Below, one piece after another: positions 7,475 through 14,706 of a DNA stretch of 64,000 bases. The position numbers were made by a program, and so were the translations under genes. Source of the DNA: Sulfitobacter noctilucae. Lineage in GTDB: Bacteria > Pseudomonadota > Alphaproteobacteria > Rhodobacterales > Rhodobacteraceae. Below the pieces are notes generated by a model. That model searched no databases, was not told where the DNA came from, and saw only the letters and a list, made by a program, of their open reading frames with translations. Every line of letters begins with the position of its first letter. The first letter of the stretch is position 1. The stretch covers positions 682,001-746,000 of the forward strand of contig NZ_JASC01000014.1 of NCBI RefSeq assembly GCF_000622365.1, written 5' to 3'.

Positions 7475-8563
7475 TCAAAGTTCTCTAAGAGTATTTGCTA
7501 ACGCAACTCTGTCCGCTAGCTCTCCGTGCTGGTCCAACTCTTTCGTCAAGCTTGAGAGGAAATCAGGTAAACTCTCATCATCAGTATCAAGCAAAGCTAA
7601 CCAGTAAATCAAAGCTTCGTCGACACTGACAATCTCAATCCGCAATCCAAGAACTGCCCTGTCTTGAATATACTTTTCGATTTCCTTCCGGTCTTGGGCT
7701 TCTGGTAGCCATCGCGCCCGTGTAAGCAACATACCTCTACTGGCCCCTGCCTCAACCATCTGGTCAGCCAAGTTGGTAACAAAATCTTTCGTTAGAGGTT
7801 GGTCCTTCACTTCGACCAGCGTATGCGCTTTGCTCTTTCGCATACACATAGCGTCGTATGGAGTTGGATCATTGACGTGATGGCTTATCACCTCGCTCCA
7901 CTTGTCGCCGAGGGTTGTACCAACGTACCTCAACAGAGCCACAGAGGCACTCTCAAGGCGCTTACCGCCGGTACCGTCATTCAGCCACGCTGATAACATC
8001 CTTCCGAGTACCGGGACGGTGAGTTTGGGTGGAATTCTATATGTGATTTTTGCCGACTGTAGTCGCTTGATTTCTAGACCAAACAGCTCAATCAGCACGG
8101 CAAATGCAAGGTCTGGCTCCCGCCTTACCGAACTGACTATTTGATGCAGAGAGTTAGCGCCGGGCAACTTGTTGCCTCGCCTTGCGACCCAATCTTCATC
8201 GATCTGGTGTTCTCGATATGGATTAGAGACGTATGGATCAGCCGAAGGCGTCCATTTCACCTCGGCCTTTTCCGCTAGGTCGATGAGTGTTGGACGCGTG
8301 GATTTTTTGTACAGTGATCTAAAGTCAACTCCACCAGCCTGAGCTTGCAGCAAGTCTGGCCGAATTTCTGGATTAACCGAACATCCGGCCACATTCGTGA
8401 TCGCCACAAGTCTTGCTGTCTCCTTGCCGCCGCTGACTAGCTCCTCGCAGGCAGTGCGAAGTGAGACTGGCAGATTGTACTCCTTTGATGAGGATGGGCT
8501 TAACCGAGACAACGCGTTTTTCATATGCTCGGTCATTTTCGCGGCAAGTGCTTGTGGCGTCAT
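7475..8563 (-). CDS. Type II restriction endonuclease, SacI-like
   Basis: A 362-residue protein convergent with the unknown gene and divergent from a cytosine-5 methyltransferase. Residues 92-130 (DLAEKAEVKWTPSADPYVSNP then REHQIDEDWVARRG) match my recollection of SacI-family enzymes. A PD-(D/E)xK-type active site is visible as Pro235-Tyr-Asp237 ... Glu251-Val-Lys253. Known SacI cuts GAGCTC, so that is the predicted site, but specificity was not tested. The start has no obvious ribosome site; translation may be weak, which would suit a nuclease that must appear after its methylase. Confidence 0.68.
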   Translation of the reverse strand: MTPQALAAKMTEHMKNALSRLSPSSSKEYNLPVSLRTACEELVSGGKETARLVAITNVAGCSVNPEIRPDLLQAQAGGVDFRSLYKKSTRPTLIDLAEKAEVKWTPSADPYVSNPYREHQIDEDWVARRGNKLPGANSLHQIVSSVRREPDLAFAVLIELFGLEIKRLQSAKITYRIPPKLTVPVLGRMLSAWLNDGTGGKRLESASVALLRYVGTTLGDKWSEVISHHVNDPTPYDAMCMRKSKAHTLVEVKDQPLTKDFVTNLADQMVEAGASRGMLLTRARWLPEAQDRKEIEKYIQDRAVLGLRIEIVSVDEALIYWLALLDTDDESLPDFLSSLTKELDQHGELADRVALANTLREL

Positions 8564-8587
8564 TTGAGAGTACTAATCCAACCTGAT

Positions 8588-8622
8588 TTTGAGTTTTCGC
8601 CTTCGTCATATTAAAACTCAAA
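8588..8622. promoter_or_regulatory. Inverted repeat TTTGAGTTTT / AAAACTCAAA between the R and M genes
   Basis: Perfect 10 bp arms at 8588-8597 and 8613-8622 with a 15 bp spacer, plus a related half-site TAAACTCAAG at 8625-8634. They lie 25 bp upstream of the endonuclease start in the shared regulatory region of two divergent genes. No controller (C) protein gene is present, so binding by the methyltransferase or a host factor is the likely use. An RNA hairpin in a methyltransferase-side transcript is an alternative. Confidence 0.5.
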
Positions 8623-8793
8623 TCTAAACTCAAGCCCCTTACGCTTGCCAATATCCACGCAATTAGGAAACTGTTGATCAGCGGCAACTATGGTGTCTAC
8701 GTCGACGTTTGGCATTTACTGGAACGCCGAACCGGCCTAGATTTAGGTGGGTACCCGCTAGATGGTACCATTTCTTGTTGGCTAGGGTGTATG

Positions 8794-9909
8794 ATGGCAG
8801 CGAACAGTCTTTCTGCGGTTTCTCTCTTCTCGGGCGCGGGCGGTATGGACGTCGGTTTTCAAGCTGCTGGATTTCGAGTTGAAATAGCGAACGACATAGA
8901 CCCAGACGCGTGCGAGACATACCGTCGGAACCACGGGTCGCGGATTGTCGAGGGAGACTTGCGGGAACACTGGGGGGAGTTAAAGCACTTTGAAGGCGTA
9001 GATATTCTCTTTGGAGGGCCTCCATGCCAAGGTTTTTCAGTTGCAGGAAAAATGGACCCGCAGGATGCGAGGAGTGAGCTGCTTGGCTCCTTTTTTGATG
9101 CGGTAGAAGCGCTTAGGCCAAGAGCGTTTGTTTGTGAGAATGTTAAGGCGCTTGCTGTGCTCCAAAAATGGGAGGGCGTTAGGGAAGGGATTATTGCCCG
9201 GATTGCGAAGGACTATCTCGTTTCTATGGTAGTGCTGGATGCAAGCGACTTTGGAGTACCTCAAAGGCGAGAGCGTGTCTTTATCATTGGGATGCGAAAG
9301 GCCGGAAATTCACTCACTGATGGGCAGTTCCAGCGGATCGTCGAAGAGTTGCTTAAATCGCAGTATTGCGATGCGCCTACAGTAAAGTCTGTTGTCACAA
9401 AGCTGGGTAGAGCTGGGAGCATAGCGAACCCGCGTGAATGCAAGGCGCGCATAACCTTTGCGCGAGCGCCAGTGCTTAGAAAGTCTCCATACGCGGGCAT
9501 GCTCTTTAACGGTGCTGGAAGGCCTCTCAAAAGCGACGGATTTGCTTCTACCCTTCCTGCATCAATGGGGGGGAACAAGACGCCAATAGTTGATGAGGCG
9601 GAGATTTTTGAGGGCGCTCCAAGTTTCGTTGAGGCTTATCACAAGCGACTTTTGGAAGGTAAGGACCCAAGGATTGGCCAAGCACCGAAGAGACTGCGTC
9701 GTCTCACCATCGACGAGTGCCTAGTGTTCCAGACCTTTCCGTCCAACTACTGTCTCGCCGGACGGAGCAGCTCCATCTTCAGGCAGATAGGCAATGCGGT
9801 GCCATGTAATTTGGCTCAAGCTGTTGGTAACGTTGTGAGAAAACTGCTGGCGGAAAGCGACTTAAGCCTGCTGTACACAGACGTTTCTCGGTTTGATCGC
9901 GCTGCCTAA
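8794..9909 (+). CDS. DNA (cytosine-5-)-methyltransferase of the R-M pair
   Basis: A 371-residue methyltransferase. Motif I LFSGAGGMDVGFQAAG is close to the N-terminus, motif IV GGPPCQGFSVAGK carries catalytic Cys78, motif VI ENVKAL, motif VIII QRRERVFIIG, and motif X RQIGNAVP lies near the end; the target-recognition region lies between about 200 and 300. It would methylate a cytosine in the target of the adjacent endonuclease. The frame is open from 8674, but ATG codons at 8791 and 8794 follow an AGGG; the second has the better six-base spacing, so I chose it. Confidence 0.93.
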   Translation: MAANSLSAVSLFSGAGGMDVGFQAAGFRVEIANDIDPDACETYRRNHGSRIVEGDLREHWGELKHFEGVDILFGGPPCQGFSVAGKMDPQDARSELLGSFFDAVEALRPRAFVCENVKALAVLQKWEGVREGIIARIAKDYLVSMVVLDASDFGVPQRRERVFIIGMRKAGNSLTDGQFQRIVEELLKSQYCDAPTVKSVVTKLGRAGSIANPRECKARITFARAPVLRKSPYAGMLFNGAGRPLKSDGFASTLPASMGGNKTPIVDEAEIFEGAPSFVEAYHKRLLEGKDPRIGQAPKRLRRLTIDECLVFQTFPSNYCLAGRSSSIFRQIGNAVPCNLAQAVGNVVRKLLAESDLSLLYTDVSRFDRAA

Positions 9910-9982
9910 CGCTGAAAATCAATTAGGAAAAACCGACTAGATGGTCAAAATTACGTGCGTCCTATGCGCGTCCTAGCTGCTC

Positions 9983-9998
9983 GCTACAATCGATTGCA
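9983..9998 (+). repeat. Palindromic element GCTACAATCGATTGCA, copy 2
   Basis: Exact copy of 5130-5145, located between the methyltransferase and the right attachment site. Upstream of it GCGTCCTA occurs twice (about 9956 and 9969), a word also present once just before the integrase start (about 2084), so the two island ends share short motifs as expected for recombinase binding. Confidence 0.55.
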
Positions 9999-10037
9999 AG
10001 CCTTGCCGCCATCTAAGTGTTTGATTTTTATCGAAAA

Positions 10038-10084
10038 AATGGTGCCCCCACACGGACTTGAACCGCGGACCTACTGATTACAAA
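10038..10084. repeat. Right attachment site (attR) inside tRNA-Thr
   Basis: The 47 bp partner of attL. Beyond 10084 the sequence continues as the 5' half of the tRNA, which has no counterpart at the left end. The island therefore supplied the 3' half of the present functional tRNA gene. Confidence 0.9.
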
Positions 10085-10115
10085 TCAGTTGCTCTACCAG
10101 CTGAGCTATAGGGGC
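10040..10115 (-). tRNA. tRNA-Thr (anticodon UGU)
   Basis: A complete 76-base cloverleaf with encoded CCA. The acceptor GCCCCTA pairs with TGGGGGC, the D-arm is GCTC..GAGC, the anticodon stem ACTGA/TCAGT encloses loop TTTGTAA giving anticodon TGT, and the T-arm CGCGG/CCGTG with loop TTCAAGT pairs with one G-T. It remains intact despite serving as the island's integration target. Confidence 0.96.
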
Positions 10116-10334
10116 AGGCACCCGAGGGTGACTTTCGCTGAGCAGGCGATACCAAGCTGCAGCGTGGGCGTTCTTTAGTAGATGCAGATTGAGGATGCAA
10201 GCACTGTCGGCGCAGAATTTGCATGATTTTTGCTGTCTTCCGATCCGCTGCCACATTGCCATGTTTTTGGCGTTTTACACGAGGTCCGCTTGCCTATATC
10301 CAATGGCCCATCCGCAATCTATCGAGTATCCCTC

Positions 10335-11210
10335 ATGCAACTGGTTCTGCACACTGGCGTCCATTACACAGAGCAAGAGCGTTTGATCAAATCGGTCCTA
10401 CGCAACAAAGATGATTTTGCCCAGCGCGGGATCATCGTGCCGGGGCCGAACAGTTACCGGGGGCTGATGCGCGATACGTTGAACGCGATGAGCCGTGCGG
10501 CGGCTTCGCCTGATGCGCGTGACGTGCTTTTGGACGTGATCCTTGACGGCAGCCCGGCGGATCGGGTGATCCTGTCTGATGCGAATTTCTTTCGTACCGC
10601 AGGGACGGCCGTTCAACGAGGTATACTCTATCCTGCAGCAGCGCAGCGGATGGCCTCGATGGTATCTCTTTTCCCCGATGACGAGATCGAAATCTTCATG
10701 GGTATCCGTAATCCCGCTACGCTGGTGCCGTTGCTTTATGCCACGTCAATCGACCAGTCACCCGAAGCCTTCTGGGAAGGCCGCCGCCCGCAGGACCTGC
10801 TGTGGTCCGAGCTGATTGCAGGTATCCGCGAAGCTGCACCCAGCGTGCCCATCACGGTTTGGTGCAACGAGGATACGCCTGTGATCTGGTCGCAGGTCAT
10901 CCGGGACATGGCAGGGATCGAGCATCACGAAAAGATCGTTGGCGGTTTTGATCTTCTCAGCAGCATCATGTCGAAAGAGGGGATGGAGCGGCTGCGCAGC
11001 TATATGCATTCGCATCAGGAAATGACCGAGATCCAAAAGCGCCGGGTCATTGCGGCTTTCCTCGACAAATTTGCCCTTGAGGACGAGATTGAAGAAGAAC
11101 TCGACATGCCTGGCTGGACCGAAGAACTGGTCGAAGAGCTGACCGATATTTACGACGAAGACCTGTTGCAGGTGCAGCGCATTCAGGGCGTGACGGTCAT
11201 CACGCCCTGA
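10335..11210 (+). CDS. Conserved hypothetical protein
   Basis: A 291-residue soluble protein that I do not assign to a named family; proteins of this type are common in Rhodobacteraceae. The N-terminal LVLHTGVHYTEQERLIKSVLRN and the later motif VILSDANFF suggest a nucleotide- or sulfotransferase-like Rossmann fold, but no catalytic motif is certain. The C-terminus is strongly acidic (EDEIEEELDMPGW). The frame opens at 10230, but the ATG at 10335 has a GAG eight bases upstream and begins the ordered part of the protein. It stands alone between the tRNA and a convergent decarboxylase. Confidence 0.75.
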   Translation: MQLVLHTGVHYTEQERLIKSVLRNKDDFAQRGIIVPGPNSYRGLMRDTLNAMSRAAASPDARDVLLDVILDGSPADRVILSDANFFRTAGTAVQRGILYPAAAQRMASMVSLFPDDEIEIFMGIRNPATLVPLLYATSIDQSPEAFWEGRRPQDLLWSELIAGIREAAPSVPITVWCNEDTPVIWSQVIRDMAGIEHHEKIVGGFDLLSSIMSKEGMERLRSYMHSHQEMTEIQKRRVIAAFLDKFALEDEIEEELDMPGWTEELVEELTDIYDEDLLQVQRIQGVTVITP

Positions 11211-11232
11211 AATCCGCTCCTGTAAGGGGGGA

Positions 11233-12645
11233 CTAGGCCAGCGTACCAGCCACTTCGCAGATCACGTCATAGGCCATGTCCACGTCTTCTGCCGTGCACG
11301 TAAAGGCACCTGCCTGGAACCGGATCACGAAATCGCCGTCGATGCGGGTTTGCGTCAGGTAGATGCGGCCATCGTCGTTGATCGCTTGCACCAACCGCTG
11401 GTTCAGCGATTCAAGATCGCCTGCGCCATCCGGGACAAAGCGGAACGTGAACAGGGACAGCATGGGCGGTGTGACCACCTCGAACCCCGGCGCGTCGTCC
11501 AGGCGGGTCGCGAGGTTTTCGGCCCAGTTCACATGGTTGCGGATCATCTGGCGCAGGCCGTCCAGCCCGTGTGCGCGCAACAGGAACCATAGCTTCAGTG
11601 CGCGGAACCGGCGGCCAAGGGGCACGGACCATTCGGAATAGTTCACGATTCCATCCGCGCCTTCGGTCTTGAGGTATTCGGGCTGGATGGCGAGCGTTTT
11701 GACCAAGGTCGCGGGATCGCGCAGAAAATGTGTGGTGCAGTCAAACTGTGCGCCCAGCCACTTGTGCGGATTCAGCACCATACTGTCGGCGCGTTCCACA
11801 CCGCGCCAAATCGTCTGATACTCTGGACAGATCATCGCCGCCCCGGCCCAGGCCGCATCGACATGGGTATAAAGCCCCTCGGCCTCTGCCACGTCCATCA
11901 CTGCGTTCAGATCGTCAGAGGCACCCGCGCTGGTGCCTCCGATACAGGCAATGATACCCGCAGGCGCGTAACCTGCCGCCCGGTCCGCGGCGATGGCGTC
12001 GCGCAACGCGTCTGCGTCCATTGCGCGGCTCTCACCGGAGGTGGGTATCCGCACGAGGTTCTCTTCACCTATGCCCGCGATCCAGATGGCGCGGTCGATC
12101 GAGGTATGCACCTCTGCACTGCAATAGATGCGCAGGCGCGGCTGGCCGCTGAGACCCTCGCGGTTGCCCGCCCAGTCCAGCGTCCGTTCGCGCATCGACA
12201 AAACAGCGCAAAGCGTTGCGGTGCTGGCGCTGTCCTGAATGACCCCGGTGAAGCCGTCGGGCAGGCCCACCGCCTGACGCATCCAATCGCAGACCCGCGT
12301 TTCAAGCTCGGTCGCGGCAGGGGAGGTTTGCCACAACATGCATTGGGCGGCGATGGCCGAAACATAGGTCTCCGCCAGCACGGAAACGGGGGCGGCGTTC
12401 GCGGGGAAATAGGCAAAGAACCGGGGGTGCTGCCAATGGGTCATACCGGGCATAATCTTGTGTTCAAGATCGCTCAGGATATCGTCCAGTGGTTCAGCGC
12501 CTTCGGGGGCGCTGGCGGGCAGGGTAGCGATGACCTCGCCCGGTTGGGTCTGCGCCCGCACAGGGCGATCCCGCAGGCCCGCGTGATAGTCAGCCGCCCA
12601 TTCCGCCGCATCCGCGCCGCGCTTTCTGAAGTCTTCCCATTCCAT
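11233..12645 (-). CDS. Group II PLP-dependent aromatic-L-amino-acid-type decarboxylase
   Basis: A 470-residue enzyme with the fold-type I features of DOPA/tryptophan decarboxylases: His180 in EVHTSIDRA (ring stacking on PLP), Asp263 in HVDAAWAG, and Schiff-base Lys295 in NPHKWLGAQFDCT. It should convert an L-amino acid to the amine and CO2; the substrate is not readable, but aromatic amino acids are the usual ones. The ORF extends to 12879, but ATG 12643-12645 has AAGGA five bases upstream. It is the last of three minus-strand genes after dgoK and the lactonase, an odd partner for sugar-acid genes, and it is 2 kb from the tryptophan operon. Confidence 0.88.
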   Translation of the reverse strand: MEWEDFRKRGADAAEWAADYHAGLRDRPVRAQTQPGEVIATLPASAPEGAEPLDDILSDLEHKIMPGMTHWQHPRFFAYFPANAAPVSVLAETYVSAIAAQCMLWQTSPAATELETRVCDWMRQAVGLPDGFTGVIQDSASTATLCAVLSMRERTLDWAGNREGLSGQPRLRIYCSAEVHTSIDRAIWIAGIGEENLVRIPTSGESRAMDADALRDAIAADRAAGYAPAGIIACIGGTSAGASDDLNAVMDVAEAEGLYTHVDAAWAGAAMICPEYQTIWRGVERADSMVLNPHKWLGAQFDCTTHFLRDPATLVKTLAIQPEYLKTEGADGIVNYSEWSVPLGRRFRALKLWFLLRAHGLDGLRQMIRNHVNWAENLATRLDDAPGFEVVTPPMLSLFTFRFVPDGAGDLESLNQRLVQAINDDGRIYLTQTRIDGDFVIRFQAGAFTCTAEDVDMAYDVICEVAGTLA

Positions 12646-12719
12646 GCGCTGTCCTTTGTCGTGTTCCGCAGCTACGGCTGCATTCTTCCATGATATCCGT
12701 GCCTTGCAAGGCGTTCCTG

Positions 12720-13580
12720 TCACAGTGTCACCCGAGGCTCGGGTCGTCCTTGTGCCACGTCCCGCTGCACAAAAGTTGCGCCGTTCATCGGGCGTTTGGT
12801 CAGTTCCTCTTCCCGTACACCCGTGGTGGCCGATGTGACATAGAGATCGCGCAGATCCGGCCCGCCAAAGGCCGGGCAACTGGGCTGGCGGGCGGGGACG
12901 GCAATGCGGTCAACCTCGCGGCCCGTGGGATCAAAGCACACCACACAATACCCGCCCCACATGGCGACCCATAAGTTGCCCGCCGCATCCGTCACCGCGC
13001 CGTCGGGATATAGCCGTGCTTCCGTCAGATCGACAAAGACCTCCGCCGGTCCCTCCGGCCAGCCATCAGCCGCAGTCAGGGGTTGCCGCATGATCCGGTG
13101 CGTTGGCGTATCGGTGTAATAGGCACAGTTTTGGTCGGGGGCAAAGGAGATGGTATTGCTGACCGTGACGCCCTCAACAAGCTGACGCAATTCGCCTTTG
13201 TAATAGCGGTAGATCGCCGCGATGCCCGGCTCGGTCTCTTTCCCCATGGTCCCGACCCAGAACCCGCCCCAAGGGTCAGCGCGGCCATCGTTGGACCGCG
13301 TGAGCGGGTTCTCTGCATCAAAGGCACAGAGCCGCTCGCGTTCGCCATTGCCAATGTCAAAGGTCCAGAAGGCGGTTTCAGACGTGAGGAAAAGCCGCTC
13401 TGCGTCGATAATGCCAGCGGCCGAGAAACTTTCATCGAACTGCCATTCCTGCGTCTGCCCGTCTTCGCCCTGCGCCAACATGCGTTGGCCCAGAATGTCG
13501 AACCAGTAGAGTGTTTGGCGGTCTGGATGCCACAACGGCCCCTCGCCCAAGCTGCATAGGCGTGTGTCGAATGGGGTCAT
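12720..13580 (-). CDS. SMP-30/gluconolactonase-family sugar lactonase
   Basis: A 286-residue six-bladed beta-propeller of the SMP-30/GNL/LRE family. The metal-binding Glu13 is in SLGEGPLWHP, and Asn97-Asp-x-Arg100 in RSNDGRADPWGGFWVGTMG is the typical substrate and metal motif; a further propeller Asp is in YPDGAVTDAAGN. It probably opens an aldonolactone to the aldonic acid. It is 25 bp downstream of dgoK and 74 bp upstream of the decarboxylase, in the same direction. The dgoK neighbour suggests galactonolactone as a substrate, but this is inference. Confidence 0.88.
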   Translation of the reverse strand: MTPFDTRLCSLGEGPLWHPDRQTLYWFDILGQRMLAQGEDGQTQEWQFDESFSAAGIIDAERLFLTSETAFWTFDIGNGERERLCAFDAENPLTRSNDGRADPWGGFWVGTMGKETEPGIAAIYRYYKGELRQLVEGVTVSNTISFAPDQNCAYYTDTPTHRIMRQPLTAADGWPEGPAEVFVDLTEARLYPDGAVTDAAGNLWVAMWGGYCVVCFDPTGREVDRIAVPARQPSCPAFGGPDLRDLYVTSATTGVREEELTKRPMNGATFVQRDVAQGRPEPRVTL

Positions 13581-13605
13581 CGGTCTGTCCTGTTTTGCAA
13601 AAGGG

Positions 13606-14487
13606 TCATTGGGCTTTGGTCGGTTCTTGCAACAGACGGTAGGCGGCAGTCAGTCCGGCAATCAACATGCGGTCCGCATCTGCGAGGGTGGCCGGTGCCC
13701 CTTGGGTCTGCAAAGCGCGCACATAGGGGGCAACGGCGCTTTGCGCCCCAATCAGGGCAATATTCATGCCCAACCAGTAGGGCCGTGCGGCTGCCATTTC
13801 TGCACCAATCAGCAAGCCCTTCAGGCGGGCTTTGCCTAGGGCCGGCGCGGTCTCCTCCAACAGATGATCGGCATGGATGGCAAAGAGCCGCGCTGCGAGC
13901 TTTTCCGGGCGGCTCAGCGCGTCCTCGACCGTGCGGTCAAAAGTGGCCTTGTCCCAGTCGGACCCTGTCAGCGCCGTTTGATAAAGCGGATGCCCGGTGA
14001 TCAGTTCAGCCAGCGTGCCGCTGAGATAGGTCTGGAAGCTGACCACTTCGCCCGCTGAAATCTGCACCCAGAGGGTTGTATCACCGGGCAGACAAATCAC
14101 GCCGTCCCAGCCGGGGTTCAGTGCCTGAAATCCCGCAATTGCCGCCGGGGCGGACTGAGTGACATCCGATGGCGTGCTTTGCCGCAAACCGGGAAGGATA
14201 TGGAGGGTGCGACCGGCCATATGCACCGGGATCAACTTGTCGGGCAGGGGCGTGCAGGGCACGGCCCGCAATGCAGGCTCAAACCATGCACCGCAGGCGA
14301 TGATCGCAGTGGTGGGAAGGGCCTCGAGAGCATTCAGAAGGGATGATACCGTGGCGTCCGGCTCCGATGTGTCATCAAGTTCGATCTGTGTTGAGGCCTT
14401 CACGGTGCCACCGCTGATCGACCAGCCTCGCAAGGTACCGCTGTCCGCCGATAGGCCGATCCAGTCTGGCGCTGCTTGGTTGGTCAT
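13606..14487 (-). CDS. dgoK: 2-dehydro-3-deoxygalactonokinase-like protein
   Basis: A 293-residue member of the DgoK family, which phosphorylates 2-keto-3-deoxygalactonate in the De Ley-Doudoroff galactose route. The family is recognised from CLPGDTTLWVQISAGEVVSF and TYLSGTLAELITGHPLY in the middle and the C-terminal AAARPYWLGMNIALIG. The N-terminal phosphate-binding loop reads LSADSGTLRGW where the usual sequence is close to VDWGTTNLRAW, so this copy is divergent and activity is less certain. The start at 14485-14487 was chosen over a longer ORF because it begins at the family's N-terminus. The aldolase DgoA is not in the window. Confidence 0.78.
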   Translation of the reverse strand: MTNQAAPDWIGLSADSGTLRGWSISGGTVKASTQIELDDTSEPDATVSSLLNALEALPTTAIIACGAWFEPALRAVPCTPLPDKLIPVHMAGRTLHILPGLRQSTPSDVTQSAPAAIAGFQALNPGWDGVICLPGDTTLWVQISAGEVVSFQTYLSGTLAELITGHPLYQTALTGSDWDKATFDRTVEDALSRPEKLAARLFAIHADHLLEETAPALGKARLKGLLIGAEMAAARPYWLGMNIALIGAQSAVAPYVRALQTQGAPATLADADRMLIAGLTAAYRLLQEPTKAQ

Positions 14488-14609
14488 CTCAACCCCACCG
14501 CGTCTTGCGTTGCATCGGTCAAAAGCATGGTCCGCCCTTTCGTGTGAATCCTGTGAAGGCCAGATTAACACTTCGTCCCAAGATAACGATAGGCGATGGG
14601 CGTGTTTTT

Positions 14610-14625
14610 ATTTTATACATAAAAT
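14610..14625. promoter_or_regulatory. Palindrome ATTTTATACATAAAAT, candidate MarR operator
   Basis: Two 7 bp arms ATTTTAT/ATAAAAT with a 2 bp centre, three bases upstream of the -35 hexamer of the operon promoter. The size, AT-richness and location fit a MarR-family operator, and a MarR gene is the third gene of the operon it precedes. It also lies in front of the divergent dgoK operon. Confidence 0.6.
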
Positions 14626-14628
14626 GTT

Positions 14629-14656
14629 TTGACCTGAAGGATAATCTGATTACATT
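14629..14656 (+). promoter_or_regulatory. Sigma70-type promoter of the anthraniloyl-CoA operon
   Basis: TTGACC (14629-14634) and TACATT (14651-14656) are separated by 16 bp. Transcription would start near 14663, giving a leader of about 44 bases to the ATG at 14707. The adjacent upstream palindrome would block or hinder RNA polymerase when bound. Confidence 0.5.
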
Positions 14657-14706
14657 TGGCCGCAAGACATCGACTCGATGACAACAACCTGAGATTTGGG
14701 GGCGAC

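Larger units (their letters stand above)
1904..10084. mobile_element. tRNA-Thr-integrated genomic island carrying restriction-modification
   Basis: The island is bounded by a 47 bp direct repeat with one mismatch (1904-1950 and 10038-10084). The right copy is part of an intact tRNA-Thr gene and the left copy is only its 3' part. A tyrosine integrase reads inward 150 bp from the left end. Contents in order: integrase, excisionase-like protein, UDG-like protein, serine recombinase, unknown 453 aa protein, SacI-like endonuclease, cytosine-5 methyltransferase. Base composition is visibly more AT-rich than the flanks, especially 3600-8800. No conjugation, phage structural or selfish replication genes are certain, so it is best called an integrative island of the P4-integrase type. 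Confidence 0.88.

Noticed and set aside
11728..12693. 321-codon plus-strand frame over the decarboxylase
   Set aside because: The minus-strand PLP decarboxylase explains the region completely.
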